Part shown: piece after piece, positions 8,954 to 21,353 of the stretch
Numbering within the stretch: the stretch's first letter is position 1
Layout of the letters: every line of letters starts with the position of its first letter
Source: Mortierella sp. BCC40632
Taxonomy: Eukaryota; Mortierellomycota; Mortierellomycetes; Mortierellales; Mortierellaceae
Reading direction: 5' to 3'
DNA: 64,000 nt
NCBI GenBank assembly: GCA_011634665.1
Contig: WAEK01000008.1
Coordinates: 2,287,501-2,351,500, forward strand
Notes under the pieces: generated by a model
What the model was told of the DNA's origin: nothing
Seen by the model: the letters and a program-made list of their open reading frames with translations, nothing else
Databases searched by the model: none
Position numbers and translations under genes: made by a program

Positions 8954-10750
8954 TTTTTTTTAGGGCAGCATCGTTCACGAAGTCTGAAAACGTAAACCCC
9001 GAGCCCTTTGAATTTGAGCTCTTCTGAGTTAATAGCGATAAAAGCCAATGACCTATTCTTGAAGCTTAGTGGCGGAGCTGCTGTCCTAATCAATCCCTGT
9101 TGTGGTCTTCCGCCTGTCTTGACTTTGGAGAGAAGTGAAAGTAGAATACAATGCCTGTCTTCGGACTCGGACTGGCCATTTATCATGTCAGGTTCACTTT
9201 CCGCTGGACACAACGCGTTTTGTGCCTGGTTCACGCGCGGATTTCGTGTGGCTTGCCCACACCAACTTGCCTTACACCATTCATCTCCATTCCCTCTTGT
9301 CATCTCTCCTTGTCATCCCTCCTTGACATCTCTCCTCGTCATCTTTCCTTGAGACAGAGCTGAAGGTAATGTAGAATTCTAATCTGCTAGTGATTAGCAT
9401 TCATGGACAATTCATATGGCAACTTGAGAGATCTTACCAACACGTGTGATCCGATTAGTGTCATGTGTTCAAGAAGCGCTAGTTTTCCAGCGAGCACCTA
9501 TTCGTGCCCGCTGTGTAGCTCGCTAGGGGTACATTTGCGAATAGAAATGTCTTTTTTTTTTTTTTTTGTCGTTAAGATAGGAGGTACAACTGAACCTGCC
9601 TACACCACAATAATGTCCTCAAGTGCGTCCTCAAGTCAGCGACTGAAAGCTAATGAGCCCAAACTCCCGAACAGGATTTTAACTACCTCTCAGCGCACAA
9701 AGCAACTCTTAATCCTACTGACATTTCATGTTTTTTCAATACACCGACAAAAGGACAGCAAACAATGGCCATAGCTCTGCTATAAATGCAACAGATTGTT
9801 CAACATGAGCACAACAATCAACCCTAGCCACAGGGGGAAAACGACAAGGCTAGATTATTTTGGCCGATACTATGGAATCGACGACTGTGGCTCTGTCACT
9901 CTCTCAGATGGAAACGTCGCTAACACAAAACGTAACTCCTCTCGCCAATATTACCATCAACGAATCGACAAAGAGGACTATGGTGAGGTACCCAGGACTA
10001 TGATGAGGTACCCAGGACATCAGGAGAAATCTAACTTTGAGCAGCATGGAGTCCCACCTGTCTTGCACGTTCGGGAGACATTGGATAACTCGGAGGGCAG
10101 TGAGGCAGAGGAGTCAACTCTGAGTCGGTATCAGGATCCAGATGACTGAGATTGCCCAAAGCTTTGGCTTTTACACAGCAAGTGTGTGAAAAGCAGCAGA
10201 AAATGTCGGCTCGTTTGAGCGCAATGAATCTCAATCACAGTTACCCTGTTATCGCGGAAGGTAAGAGTCTTCGTCTTGACTTTTTCACCCTGAAACGCTA
10301 TGACGACTTTCTTGGCGTCGGAAAGTCGACTGCAAAGGGCGTAATGTTACTGCCACGGGTTTCGCACCTCAAGGCTTCTCTACAATCAAGCGACATGTTG
10401 ACTCTGCTCCCATTCAGGGCATAGCGCTTTTTCTGTAATGGCCTGTAAATACAGTTAGTGTAGTGCACCTTGGCAAAGTAAAGCTTTCGTCCTTCGGACT
10501 GGTCATTAGCTTCAATCCACAAGAGGTATCTCTCCTTCAATTGGCGTTACTTGCTAGTGACCAAACCCGCCCTGATGGGCCTTCACATCAAGTCTAGATC
10601 CCCCTTTTTTTTGTCTTAGTGTCGGAACACCCCCCTCCCCTTTCTTTTGCTAGGTAGGAGGGATTGGCCGCGAGATGATTGGGTAGAGTAGACAGAAGGC
10701 AGGCAAGGGCGTCTCGCTATTTTTTCTTCTTTTTTCCCATCCTTTCCCTC

Positions 10751-10781
<31 letters not shown>

Positions 10782-10868
10782 CTTTCTCGTTCCCTCTTTT
10801 CTCGCTCTCGCTTTTCCCGTTCTCTTTTTTCCTGTTCTCTCTTTCTCGCTCTCTTTCAGTCTCTGCTC
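8954..10868. other. Long B-C spacer with short repeats
   Basis: At 1.9 kb this is the widest gap within the complete part of the array. It holds a 13-bp unit in four copies at 9299-9350 (GTCATCTCTCCTT and variants), a T15 tract near 9551-9565, a 20-bp direct duplication at 9975-9994 and 9995-10014 (GGACTATGGTGAGGTACCCA), and a long C/T-rich stretch at about 10738-10868 ending at the ATG of copy C. The intergenic elements shared by D to H are not recognisable here. Confidence 0.6.
9805..10149 (+). CDS. Possible small hypothetical ORF between B and C
   Basis: An ATG at 9805 opens 114 codons to a TGA at 10147-10149. The predicted peptide is polar and charged ('RLDYFGRYYGIDDCGSVTLS', 'NSEGSEAEESTLSRYQDPDD') with no transmembrane segment or known motif. 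The 20-bp duplication at 9975-10014 lies inside it and would shift frame between its two copies, so the ORF may be accidental or a scrap of an older gene. The alternative frame reads 'ESTTVALSLSQMETSLTQNV' over part of the same region, which looks equally coding-like. Support is weak; I keep it only because the spacer is otherwise unexplained. Confidence 0.2.
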   Translation: MSTTINPSHRGKTTRLDYFGRYYGIDDCGSVTLSDGNVANTKRNSSRQYYHQRIDKEDYGEVPRTMMRYPGHQEKSNFEQHGVPPVLHVRETLDNSEGSEAEESTLSRYQDPDD

Positions 10869-13855
10869 ATGCCTGTCGACCAGCAGTTCCACTGCTCAAG
10901 CAAGACTGTCCCACGGGGTTCTGTAGTACTCAAGACGGTCTATGACAGTGCGAACGACCAGGACATTATCCTCTGGGATAGTATCGAGCGCGCCTTTCCT
11001 GGAGTCCAGTATCTCCTCAAGGATGAATGCATGGTCGAGTTTGAACGAGGCCCAGACTTTAAAATGTACCGTGTCTCTGTGGATCTATTGTACAGCTGAA
11101 CCTTGCAAGAGAGAGAGACTTTTTTTTAATTGCTCCGCTGACTACTGACTCAATTTACCCCTCGTCTGCCACGGATGTCCTCCATACTAGCCTCGAGCCT
11201 CGGAGGATACGAGCCTTCTCTGAGAGCGTGTTTGAGGTCGTCCTCATGGACTCCATCCTAGCCCAGCAAAGTCAGCTGCAGCAGGATTCTCTTCAGTTAC
11301 TTCAGATGCTCTCCATCACTGATACGCATTGCCAACAAATCCAAACGGGAAAGCAGCCGCCACCAGAGGGGCGACTTGTACTCCAACAAAGACAGGAAGA
11401 AGAGAATTCGAGCTTGAATTATGAAGAATCCCTACCAAGGCCACTCAATGTCCGGTCTGAGGAACAACTAACTATCCCGAACCCTATCGACCAAGTCTCA
11501 ATCTGGAATACAGCCTTTGATGCATTCATGAACGATCTACTCAATGCTCAATATCCTCGTCTGTTTGTGCTCCTACCATCATATCCTATCAGTCACGAAT
11601 TCGACCCTTACGTCCACTTGTTCAGAATTCACTTTCTCTGCGAACATGGTCGATCTCTAGGAGCCGATGACTCGATTCACACGCCATTTGAAGCCCATCT
11701 TACCTACTCTCATGGCTATGAAGTGGATAATCCAAAGCAGTTCTTTGAGTCCTGTGGTGCCTACGTCCTTCGAGTGCTTCAGATTGTCAGAGATAGAACT
11801 ATTTTATCGAATATCCCAGGACTTGACGATTCCATTGGCTCTCATGCAAGCCCCGGAGAACATATGACATCAAGCTTTGAATATTCTCAATACGAAATGA
11901 TCTATTTCACAGAGGAAGCCATATTATCTCTTCAGGAACATGCCCTGTCCTCGTCAGCGGAATCGGTCCTGAGTCTAGATAGTCCATTTTTGATCGTTGG
12001 AGACAATGAAAACCAAACACAAGCGCAAGCTCAAGCACAAGCAGAGAGTGATATCGAGCGCCAATGGACTTGTTTTTTCGACAATGTCGACGTGATTGCA
12101 AACCAAGCTGTCGGAGATCTCTCCCGGGTCGTGAAAAATGGCTTAAGATTCAAGTGGGTTTGTTGTTTTCACTACGACTTGGAATTTATAGAAACATCCT
12201 ATGGGCAACCCTTCATGAGTCTTGAAGCGGCAGGTATCAAATCGAATGTTCTCAACTGGCGGGGTCAATTGGCTCTCGAGTTGAGTTCATCCAATTCGGC
12301 TATGCAGCTGTATCGTGCGATCGTGGATGCCAATGGAATGGTGAACGAGATCCAGTTGATCATGGACTGGGCTATGACGGCCGAGGATTTAGATGCACTA
12401 CAGTGTGCGGTGATCGTCTCCGGTGTTGTTTCCCTTGGCTTAACGATTTCCAAATTTCAAGGCAACACTCACGAGTTGGCAGATGGGATTTTCCGTATGA
12501 TGACCAGTGGGACGCTTCAGACTCTTACCTACTCTGGGCGAATAGACTGGGTGGATTGTGTAGATAATATTCTCTGGTACCCGACAACATCGACGCTCCG
12601 GTTTCTTTGTCTCGAAAACTGTGGGATCCTGGATACAAATTGCCTGGAGTCACTCTTTAGAGTCAATACCAACCTGATCAAGGTCAAGATGAGTGGATTC
12701 ACATCCACTGGCTCTCCTATTGCCATGGAGATCAAACCAATAGCCTGCTATTCCAGCATGGACCCTGTCTTCGGCCTAGTAGTGAAAGGAGATCCTATCT
12801 TGATGTCTAAATATTACTATCCGGAGTTTGACGTCTTTTACTGGTCACAACTCGCAGAATTCACCATGCCTGGCGCCCATTCCGCTGGGTTGAGTATTAG
12901 AGATATTCTATCGGCAAATCCTCATCTGCATTCGATCACAGTCGACTATACGGATCGACCTAGCTTGCTAGATATTATTCGCGTATCTGATCTAATCCAA
13001 GCCAATAATCATCAGCTCGAATCCTTTGCCATCCGAAGTGCCCTGAATCATGATATGCTCGTCACCAAACTCAACCAAGGAATAATCGAAAAAATGTCTG
13101 TGATCAGAATCGCTGGAGCTCATACCAACCGATCAAGTATTCTTCAAGAAGAAATCAATATCCAAGTCTCGACTAAAGACATCTGGCCACAGAACTGGAG
13201 TGTCGATGAAGAGGGTATAGTCGTCAATCACTTGAGTTGTTCTCGAGCCAATACTCTTTCCAGTCTGATGAAACAACTTCCTCCTTCGATCTCTGTTTCT
13301 ATCCAATGCGAACTGATGGAGACGCCGGAAGCTGTGCATGCTGCAAAACAAGTCATTACGATTTGTTCCAAAGCTCTGGAGCGGCTTGAGTTCTCAGGGG
13401 ATCACATCCGTTCCTGGCTACCAGAATTTCAGACCTTCTTGACCCAGGACGAGCTCATCCTGAATTTGAAGCAATTGGTCCTTAAGCGATTCATTGCTGA
13501 TACGCTTCAACCTGAGGACTCATTGGTGAGATGGCTTGTAACCACCATCACCCATCTAACCCAACAGAATGGATTTGAACATCTCAAGTTAAGCCATGTC
13601 ATGCTACACAGGTCTGCTTGGGATGAGATTTTGAGATTGATTCAATATAAGCAACTAAAAACACTGTCCTTGACCAATACCAATATTGAAGATACTCAGC
13701 TCGAGTTGTTGGAGGCCATTGTACCCAAGGACAGCTGCTTTACACTCTTAATCTGCGGGGCGGATTTAAATATTTCGGAAAGGCGTGCCCAAAGCATCAA
13801 GGATGCCTTTAATGGCTGCAAGACCAAGATCAAAGTAGAAAAACTTGAGTGCTGA
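10869..13855 (+). CDS. Tandem LRR-like paralogue C (953 aa)
   Basis: Exon 1 is 10869-11065 and exon 2 is 11191-13855; the 125-nt intron (GTACCG to TACTAG) is the longest of the family. Without splicing the head would end at a TGA at 11097-11099, so the intron is needed to reach 'LEPRRIRAFSE'. The head is close to B. The linker is glutamine-rich ('LLQMLSITDTHCQQIQTG'). The globular segment keeps 'YPRLFVLLP', 'FLCEHG' and 'VDNPKQF'. A short Ala-Gln alternation ('QTQAQAQAQAE', near 12017-12046) separates it from the LRR-like body, which ends 'VEKLEC'. C is more diverged from D-H than they are from one another, and its leader is an uninterrupted C/T-rich tract. The stop TGA at 13853-13855 is followed by TAA in frame. 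Confidence 0.9.
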
Positions 13856-14283
13856 TAAGGAGAGAGAAGTCTTCCTCTTATTCTGTTTACGTCAGGTCCT
13901 AGAGCTTTTCATAACACAATAGCAGCAAACGGGGGCAGGGGACAGGATCTAGTGCTTGTCCTCGGACCCGTACGAGGGTACGCTTTTAAATTGATATTTG
14001 ACCGAATATCCTGTTACCATTTCAAGCGGCAGCTATTCTGAAAGGATGGTGTGCTGAGCATTTGTTCTAAAGAGATGATGTGTTGGATTGCTGTACCTGC
14101 GCTTGGGCCGCGTTACATCGGAAATTTGGGCAGAGTGCATGAGAGAAGAGGGCGAAGGGCCCGAAGAGCCCAAGGGAAAAGAATGTGACTCCGCCAATCT
14201 CCTCATTGTCTTCCTAGCTCTCATCTCATTCGCTCATTCGCTCATTCCTGTGCTTTCCTTCTCATTCCTCTCAATCCTTACTC
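13856..14283. other. C-D intergenic spacer
   Basis: A short spacer carrying the first clear copy of the conserved upstream element (14101-14120) and a leader rich in CTCATTCG-type repeats running into CAATCCTTACTC just before the ATG of D. It has a GGGGGCAGGGG run near 13931 but no AATAAA close to the stop of C. Confidence 0.5.
14101..14120 (+). promoter_or_regulatory. Conserved upstream element, copy D
   Basis: GCTTGGGCCGCGTTACATCG lies 183 bp before the ATG of D. Versions of the same string precede E, F and H at 115-164 bp. It may be a promoter element, or simply the best-preserved part of a duplicated intergenic region. Confidence 0.4.
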
Positions 14284-17264
14284 ATGCCTGTCGACCAGCA
14301 TTTCCACTGCTCAAGCAAGGCTGTCCCGCGGGGTTCTGTAGTGCTCAAGACAGCCTTTGACAGTGCCAATGACCAGGATATCATCTTCTGGGATAGCATC
14401 GAGCTTGTCTTTCCCGGCGTCCAATACCTTCTCAAGGATAAGTGTGTGGTCGAATTTGAACGAGGTCCAGACTATAAGATGTACCGTATCTCTGTGGTTC
14501 CATTGCACAACTGGACCTAGAAAAAAAAGAAGAGAAAAGAGCTTCTTTGTTAATTGTTCATCAATTTTTTCTTTTTTTTCTTTTTACTAGCCTGGAGCCA
14601 CGAAGGATTCGAGCCTACCCTGAGTGCACTTTCGAGGCCGCCATTCTGGAACCTATTGTAGCTCAGTTGCCAGTCCGCAACTACGTCCACTTAAAGCAGG
14701 CTCAATCCGATATTAGAATGTCGCGCCATCAAAGGCAAGCCGGTTCTCGGAAAGGAGAAAGGTCGAAACAAAGGGCCCCTCACCTGAATGAGCGGATGGT
14801 TCTCACGCAACCGCCACCCGAGGCACGGCTTGCAACCCATCCAGCTGACCTGACCCAAATCTGGAATACAGCCTTCGATGCATTCTTAGACGATTTTCTC
14901 AACGCCCAATACCCTCGCCTATTCATCTTCCTCCCTACACAGCCAGGTATCGGTCAATTCAATCCTTTCTTTCACCCCTTCAGGATCCATTACCTCTGCG
15001 AACATGGTCAACCCATAGGCGAGAGCGAAGCCACGCACTCGCAGTTCAAGGCCCACTTTACTTCCTCTCCTGGCTATAAAGTGGACAACCCAACACAACT
15101 GTTTGATGCTTGTGGTGCCTACATCATTCGAATACTTCAGGTTGTCAGGAATAGGACACATTTCCCTAACGCATCAAGTCCAAATACCTCCATGAACTTC
15201 CGGTTGAGCCATGACGAACAAATGACGTCGACCCCTCAATACTCTCACCAAGAGACGGTCAAGTTTATAGATAATGCCATATCGATTATTCAAGAACATA
15301 CCTCTACAACCGAATCAGTCTTGACTCCAGACTATCCGTTCTTATTCGATGGAGGCAATGGATCCCAAACTCAAGCGCAAGCCCGAGCGCGTGCCGAGGC
15401 CAACATCAAGCGTCAATGGGCCGACTTTGTCAAGATTGCCAACTTGAGCACCAACCAGAGCATTGGAGACCTCCTCCGAGTCGTGAAAGATGGCATAAAT
15501 GCCAAATGGATCTGTCGCTCTCATTTTGATGTAGAGTTCACAGAAACGACTAGGACACAACTCTTGAAATGTCTCGAGGAGATAGGAGCCACTTCGGATG
15601 CAGTCGATTTGCGAGGTCAACTCACTCTCCTGGTGAAATCACCTGCTCATGCACACCAGCTGTATCGTGCGATTGATGCCGCCAAAGGAGCGGTGAGCGA
15701 ACTCCGGCTGAACTTGGACTGGGCTGTGACGGCCGAGGATATGAATGCACTCCAACGTGCAGTGGTAGCCTCCAACATTGTTTCTCTTTACTTGAGTATC
15801 TCCAAGTTTCATGATGGCATTTTTGAGAAGGTGGATGCGATTGCGCGCATGATGACCACAGGAAAGCTTCAAGCTCTAGCCTTTTCAGGATGTGATCACT
15901 GGATATCGTTGATAAACAACCTTCCCCAGAGCCCACCAACTTCAACACTACGAGCTCTTTGTCTCAAAAACTGTGGAATGCCAGATGGCCATTGCCTAGA
16001 ATCTCTCTTTCGAGCCAATTTTAACATGACCGAGATCAAACTCGTTAATTGCCACCTATTTTATGGCACATTTACCTTAGAAATAATCCCGACAATCTCT
16101 CATTCCAACCCAGACCCCGCCTTTAGTCTGACAGTTCATGGAGATCCTGAGTCGATATCTAGAAGAGGCTATTACTCGGAACACGATGTCATTTACTGGT
16201 CACAACTCACAGAGATCTCTCTGCCTGTTACAAAAACCATCAAGCCTGACCTTCCGGTCATTCTCTCGGCTATGCCCCAACTTCGCTCGATTACAGTTGA
16301 CTATAAGGGACAACCTTCCCTCTTAGAAGTCATCGGCGTCTCTCATCTAGTCCAGGATAAGAAACACTCTCTCGAGTACTTTGCCATCAAGAGTGCTCTA
16401 TGCTGCGACATGCTCGTTGTCAAACTCAACCAGGGTTCCATCGAAAAGATATCTGTGACCAAGCTCTCTGGAATTAACTCCAGTCGAATGAGCATTCTTC
16501 AAGAAAAAATCAACATCACTGTCTCAACAAAAGATACATGGCCATGGTATGAGATGGACACTCAAAAATCTATGGTCGTCAACCATTGGGATGATCTTCG
16601 AGAGAAGGCACTTGCTAGTCTGATGAGCCAACTTCCTCCTCTGGTCTCGGTCTCTGTCAAATGTGAGTCTATGCAAACTCCAGAGAGCGTCCAGGCTGCC
16701 AAACGTGTCACCAGTCTATGTGCAAATGCACTGAGAGAACTCGAGCTTTCAGGAGTCCAATATCACTCATGGTTACCAGAACTACAAGGCCTCATGACCC
16801 CGAATCAACCTACCCCAAATCTAAAACGATTGACACTCACGCATTTCCATATGCAGACAATGCTGTTTAATATCCTCATTCCATCAAGGCATACTCGTGA
16901 ATCTGAGGGTCTTCTTTTGAGATGGCTTGCAGCCATCATTGCCTATTTAAACCAACTGAAAGGATTTGAGCATCTTAATTTTAGTTATTTCAAATTAATC
17001 GGACAAGGTTGGGAAAAGATGTTGAGATCGATTCAATACCGCGAGGGACGAACGCTAGAGCTGTTCAATACTAATCTAACGGATTGTCATCTCCAGTTTT
17101 TGGAGGTCATTCTTCCGAGGGATATTGGCTTTGTACTCTCGATCAGCGCATCTTGTCATAAAATATCGCAATCGCGCCAACAAAGTATCAAGGAAACCTT
17201 CGATGGCCGAAAGACCAGCGTTGAAGTGCATCTATTTGATTGGACGAACCCAGGACAGCCCTAG
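14284..17264 (+). CDS. Tandem LRR-like paralogue D (956 aa)
   Basis: Exon 1 is 14284-14480 and exon 2 is 14591-17264; the 110-nt intron runs from GTACCG to TACTAG and contains an in-frame TAG at 14518-14520. The head has 'QHFHCSSK', 'DIIFWDS' and 'FPGVQYLLK'. The linker is basic ('RKGERSKQRAPHLNERM'), and the globular segment reads 'YPRLFIFLP', 'YLCEHG' and 'VDNPTQLF'. The LRR-like body ends 'WTNPGQP', an ending shared with E and F and nearly with G. The block 14838-16014 matches F 22045-23221 with only about four differences, and a second match covers about 16302-16505. Outside these blocks D and F differ much more, so D appears mosaic. Function unknown, as for the rest of the family. Confidence 0.9.
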
Positions 17265-17348
17265 CCGTTCGTCTACTAATGAAGACTAGAGCCTTTTCAT
17301 ATAACATCAGCTGCAAGAACAAAGGGAGGTTCATTTGGGTCTAGGAGC

Positions 17349-17354
17349 AATAAA
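17349..17354 (+). terminator. Poly(A) signal AATAAA for copy D
   Basis: AATAAA begins 85 bp after the stop of D, within GGAGCAATAAAAGGATCC. The spacing is almost the same after E, F and G. Confidence 0.55.
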
Positions 17355-17759
17355 AGGATCCCGATGTAGGGTCATGATCTGATCTGGTGGCCCATAGATC
17401 ACAACTCTGCTTTTCAGAGAGAAGTGTCGTCCTCTCGAACACTACTTGAAGCAGTCTATTGAAGGTTTCGCTCGTATTTAACCCTGGGAGAATAGTGAAG
17501 GCAGAATTCAGTGCTTGCTTTCTGGCTCGCACCAGTAGCTAAACTTTTCAATCGGCGATAGTATACTGGCTACTTTTCCTATTAGTAACACTCACCGATG
17601 ACCAGGATTCACCTGGATAGATCTTCAAGTCACACATGCAAATGGAGGTTGTCTCTAATGGCCTCTAAATTCCTTTGGCTTTGGCGCTGTTTGGGTTTTC
17701 AGGGACATTGCGATCCATATTCCTCAGTCAAGGACCTCCAAAAGGACTGCTGTGCATGA

Positions 17760-17779
17760 GCTTGGGCCGTGTAACATTA
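17760..17779 (+). promoter_or_regulatory. Conserved upstream element, copy E
   Basis: GCTTGGGCCGTGTAACATTA, 153 bp before the ATG of E; matches the elements before D, F and H. Confidence 0.4.
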
Positions 17780-17912
17780 AAATGTTGGGAGGCATGGAGG
17801 GCGAGGGCAATGGTAAGAATGTGACTCCGCCATTTCCTCCTTTTGTCTCCATTTCTCTCATCTCATTCACTCATGCCTGTGCTTTCCTTCTCATTTCTCT
17901 CAATCCTTACTC

Positions 17913-20876
17913 ATGCCTGTCGACCAGCATTTCCACTGCTCAAGCAAGGCTGTCCCACGGGGTTCTGTAGTGCTCAAGACTGCCTATGACGGTGCGAACG
18001 ACCAGGACATTATTCTCTGGGATAGTATCGAGCGCGTCTTTCCTGGAGTCCAATATCTCCTCAAGGATGAATGCATGGTCGAGCTTGAACGGGACCAGGA
18101 TTTCAAGATGTACCGCATCTTTCTAACTATTTTGCACAACTTGATATGGCAAAAAGAAAAGAAAAGAACTTCTTTTTTAATCGTTTTTTTTTTTACCAGT
18201 TTGGAGCCACGAAGGATACGAGCCTACCCTGAGTGCACTTTCGAGGTCGCCATTCTGGAACCTATTGTAGCTCAGTTGCCAGTCCGGACGTCTGTCCGCT
18301 CTAAGCAGCCTCGTCCTACTATTAGAATATATCGCCAGCATAGTCAAGCCGGTTCTCGGAAAGGAGAAAAGTCAAAACAGAAGAACCTTCACCTGAATGA
18401 GCGGATGGTTCTCACGCAACCGCCACCCGAGGCACGGCTTGCGACCCGACCAGCTGAACTGACCCAAATCTGGAATACAGCCTTCGATGCATTCTTAGAC
18501 GATTTTCTCAACGCCCAATACCCTCGCCTATTCATCTTCCTCCCTACGCAGCCAGGTATCGGTCAATTCAACCCTTTCTTTCATCCATTCCGGGTCCACT
18601 ATCTTTGCGAACACAATCAACCCGTAGGCTTCAACAAACCCAAACACTAGCCGTTTGAAGTTCATCTTACCTCCTCTCCTGGCTATAACGTGGACAATCC
18701 AACACAGCTGTTTGATGCCTGTGGTGCCTACATCATTCGAATACTTCAGGTTGTCAGGAATAGGACACATTTCCCTAACGCATCAAGTCCAAATGCCCCC
18801 ATGAACTTCCGGTTGAGCTATGACGAACAAATGACGTCGACCCCTCAATACTCTCAACAAGAGATGGTCAGGTTCATAGATAATGCCATATCGAATATCC
18901 AGAAACGTGACAAACCCTCAGCCGCTGACTCAGCCCTGGGTTCAGATAGCCAACTTCTACTCAATGGAGATAATAGATCCCAAAATCAAGCGAAGGCCCG
19001 AGCGCATGCTGAAAGCGACATCAAGCGTCAATGGACCGACTTCATCATGAGCATCAACTTAAATACCAATCAGAGCACCGGAGACCTCTTCCGAGTCGTG
19101 AAAGATGGCATAAATGCCAAATGGATCTGTCGCTCTCATTTTGATATGGAGTTCACAGAAACGACTAGGACACAACTCTTGAAATGTCTCGAGGAGATAG
19201 GAGCCACTCCGGATGCAATCGACTGGCGAGGTCAACTCACTCTCACGTTGACATCGCCTGCTCTTGCAAAACAACTGTATCTGGCGATCGAGGCTACTAA
19301 AGGGGTAGTGAGCGAACTCCGGTTGACCTTGGACTGGGCTGTGACGGTCGAGGATATGGATGCACTCCAACGTGCAGTGGTAGCCTCCAACATTGTTTCT
19401 CTTTACTTGAGTATCTCCAAGTTTCAAGATGGTATTTTTGATAAAGCGGATGCGATTGCGCGCATGACGACCAAAGGAAAGCTTCAAGTTCTGACTTTTT
19501 CTGGACGTAATCATTGGTTGTCATTGGTAAATAACCTTCCCCAAAACCCAACAACCTCAACGCTTCAGATTCTTTATCTCAAAAGTTGTGGGATCCCAGA
19601 TAGTCATGGCCTGGTATCTCTCTTTAGAGCCAACCCTAACATGACCAAGATCAAGGTTGACAGTACAATGCTCACAGATGGACCAGTCACCTTAGAGATC
19701 ACGCCAACAATAACCCATTCAAGCGCAGGCCCTGTCTTTAGTCTGACACTCCATGGAGATCCTTACTTGATGTCTAAGAGTTATTACTCGGAGCTTGATG
19801 TCATTTACTGGTCACAACTCACTGAAATCACTCTACCTGTTACAAAAACCGTCAAATCTGATTTACCAGTATTTCTCTCGGCTATGCCCCAACTTCGCTC
19901 GATTACAGTTGACTATATGAAGCGACCCTACCTGTTGGAAATCATCGGCGTCTCTTATCTAATCCAGGATAAGGGGTATCCTCTCGAGTACTTTACCATT
20001 AAGAGTGTTCAGTATCACGATATGCTCGTCATCAAACTCAACCAGGGTGCTATCGAGAATATTTCTGTAACCAACCTCTCCGGGATTCATTCCAACCGAG
20101 CAAGCATTCTTCAAGAGGAAATCAACATTGTTGTGTCGACAAAGGATACATGGCTATGGTACGAGATGGATAATAGAAGGTCTATGGCTGTCAACCAATG
20201 GGATGATCATCGAGAGAAGGCGCTTGCTAGTTTGATGGACCAACTTCCTCCTCTGATCTCGGTTTCGATCAAATGTGAGTCTATGCAAACTCCAGAGATT
20301 ATCCGGGCTGCCAAACGTGTCACCGCCATATGTGCCAATGTATTGAGAGAACTCGAGCTTTCAGGAGTCCAATATTGCGCTTGGCTGCCAGAGTTTCAAG
20401 GTTTCATGACTCGGAACAAACCTACCCCGAATCTAAGGCGATTGACGCTTACAAATTTCCAGATGCAGGCAACGTCATTGGCTCAATCTAGTCACTTAAG
20501 GCAGATTCCCGAATCGGATGGACTTCTTTTGAGATGGCTCGCAGCGACTATGGTCTATCTGAACCAACTGAATAGATTTAAGCATCTCGTTTTAATCCAT
20601 TTCCAACTATCCGAACATGGGTGGGAAAAAATATTGAGATCGATTCAATATCGGGAAGGACGAACGCTAGTCCTGTTCAATTCAAACCTAGAGGATACTC
20701 ATCTTGAGTTTTTAGAGGTCACTGTTCCGAGAGACATTGACTTTGCACTTTCTATCAGCGGGTCAAATCGTGTTATTTCACAAGCACGAGTACAAAGTAT
20801 TAAGAAAACCTTTGATGACCGCAAGACTAGCGTCCAAGTCCATTTGTACAATTGGGCAAACCCAGGACAACCCTAG
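17913..20876 (+). pseudogene. Tandem LRR-like paralogue E with a nonsense codon
   Basis: Exon 1 is 17913-18109 and exon 2 is 18200-20876; the 90-nt intron (GTACCG to TACCAG) is the shortest of the family. The model gives 958 codons, but codon 216 (18648-18650) is TAG within 'NKPKH*PFEVHL'. Copy G has the serine codon TCG at this point ('SKHSPFEVHL'), so one C-to-A change explains it. The rest of the frame is intact to the normal TAG at 20874-20876 with no other stop or shift. Product would be a 215-aa fragment (head, linker, part of the globular segment); a downstream ATG at 18690 could give a 728-aa body. Either the mutation is very recent, the codon is read through, or both parts are expressed. 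The LRR-like body is close to D and F ('YNWANPGQP' end). Confidence 0.85.
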
Positions 20877-20963
20877 CCATTTTTCTTTGCCTATGAAGAC
20901 TAGAGCCTTTTCATGCATCATCTACCTTCAAGAACAAAGGGCGGTTCATTTGGGTCTAGGAGC

Positions 20964-20969
20964 AATAAA
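20964..20969 (+). terminator. Poly(A) signal AATAAA for copy E
   Basis: AATAAA starts 88 bp after the stop codon of E, in the same context as after D. Confidence 0.55.
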
Positions 20970-21333
20970 AGGATCCAGATGTCGGGTCATGACCCAGTCT
21001 GGTGACCCACAGATAACAATTCTGTTGGATGGGGAGTAACGTCGCCCAATTGGTCCTCGAAGTAAACTATTGAAGGCTCCACTCATGCTTGACTTCTGAC
21101 ACTGACCAGCAGCCAGACTCTTCATTCAACGACAGTGGTCCTTATACCTTGTTACTATTTCAAGCGGTGAGGCTCGCCGATGACCAGGATTCGCCCGGAT
21201 GGATCATCATGCCTCACATGTAAATGGAGATGATGTCTAAATGTCTTTGGCCCTGACTCAGTTTGGGGTCACCAGGAACATTGTGAGCCATGTGGGGACT
21301 TTTCGCTCAGAAGGGAAGGACTGCTGTCCCTGA

Positions 21334-21353
21334 GCTTGGGCCGTGTAACATTA
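21334..21353 (+). promoter_or_regulatory. Conserved upstream element, copy F
   Basis: GCTTGGGCCGTGTAACATTA, 168 bp before the ATG of F and identical to the element before E. Confidence 0.4.

Larger units (their letters stand above)
17265..17912. other. D-E intergenic unit
   Basis: Conserved array spacer, in order: a 3' segment with GAAGACTAGAGCCTTTTCAT and AATAAA, a middle segment with GACCAGGATTCACCTGGAT, the CTTGGGCCGTGTAACATT element, and a leader ending CAATCCTTACTC before the ATG. The same order recurs after E, F and G, so duplication units include these spacers. Confidence 0.75.
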
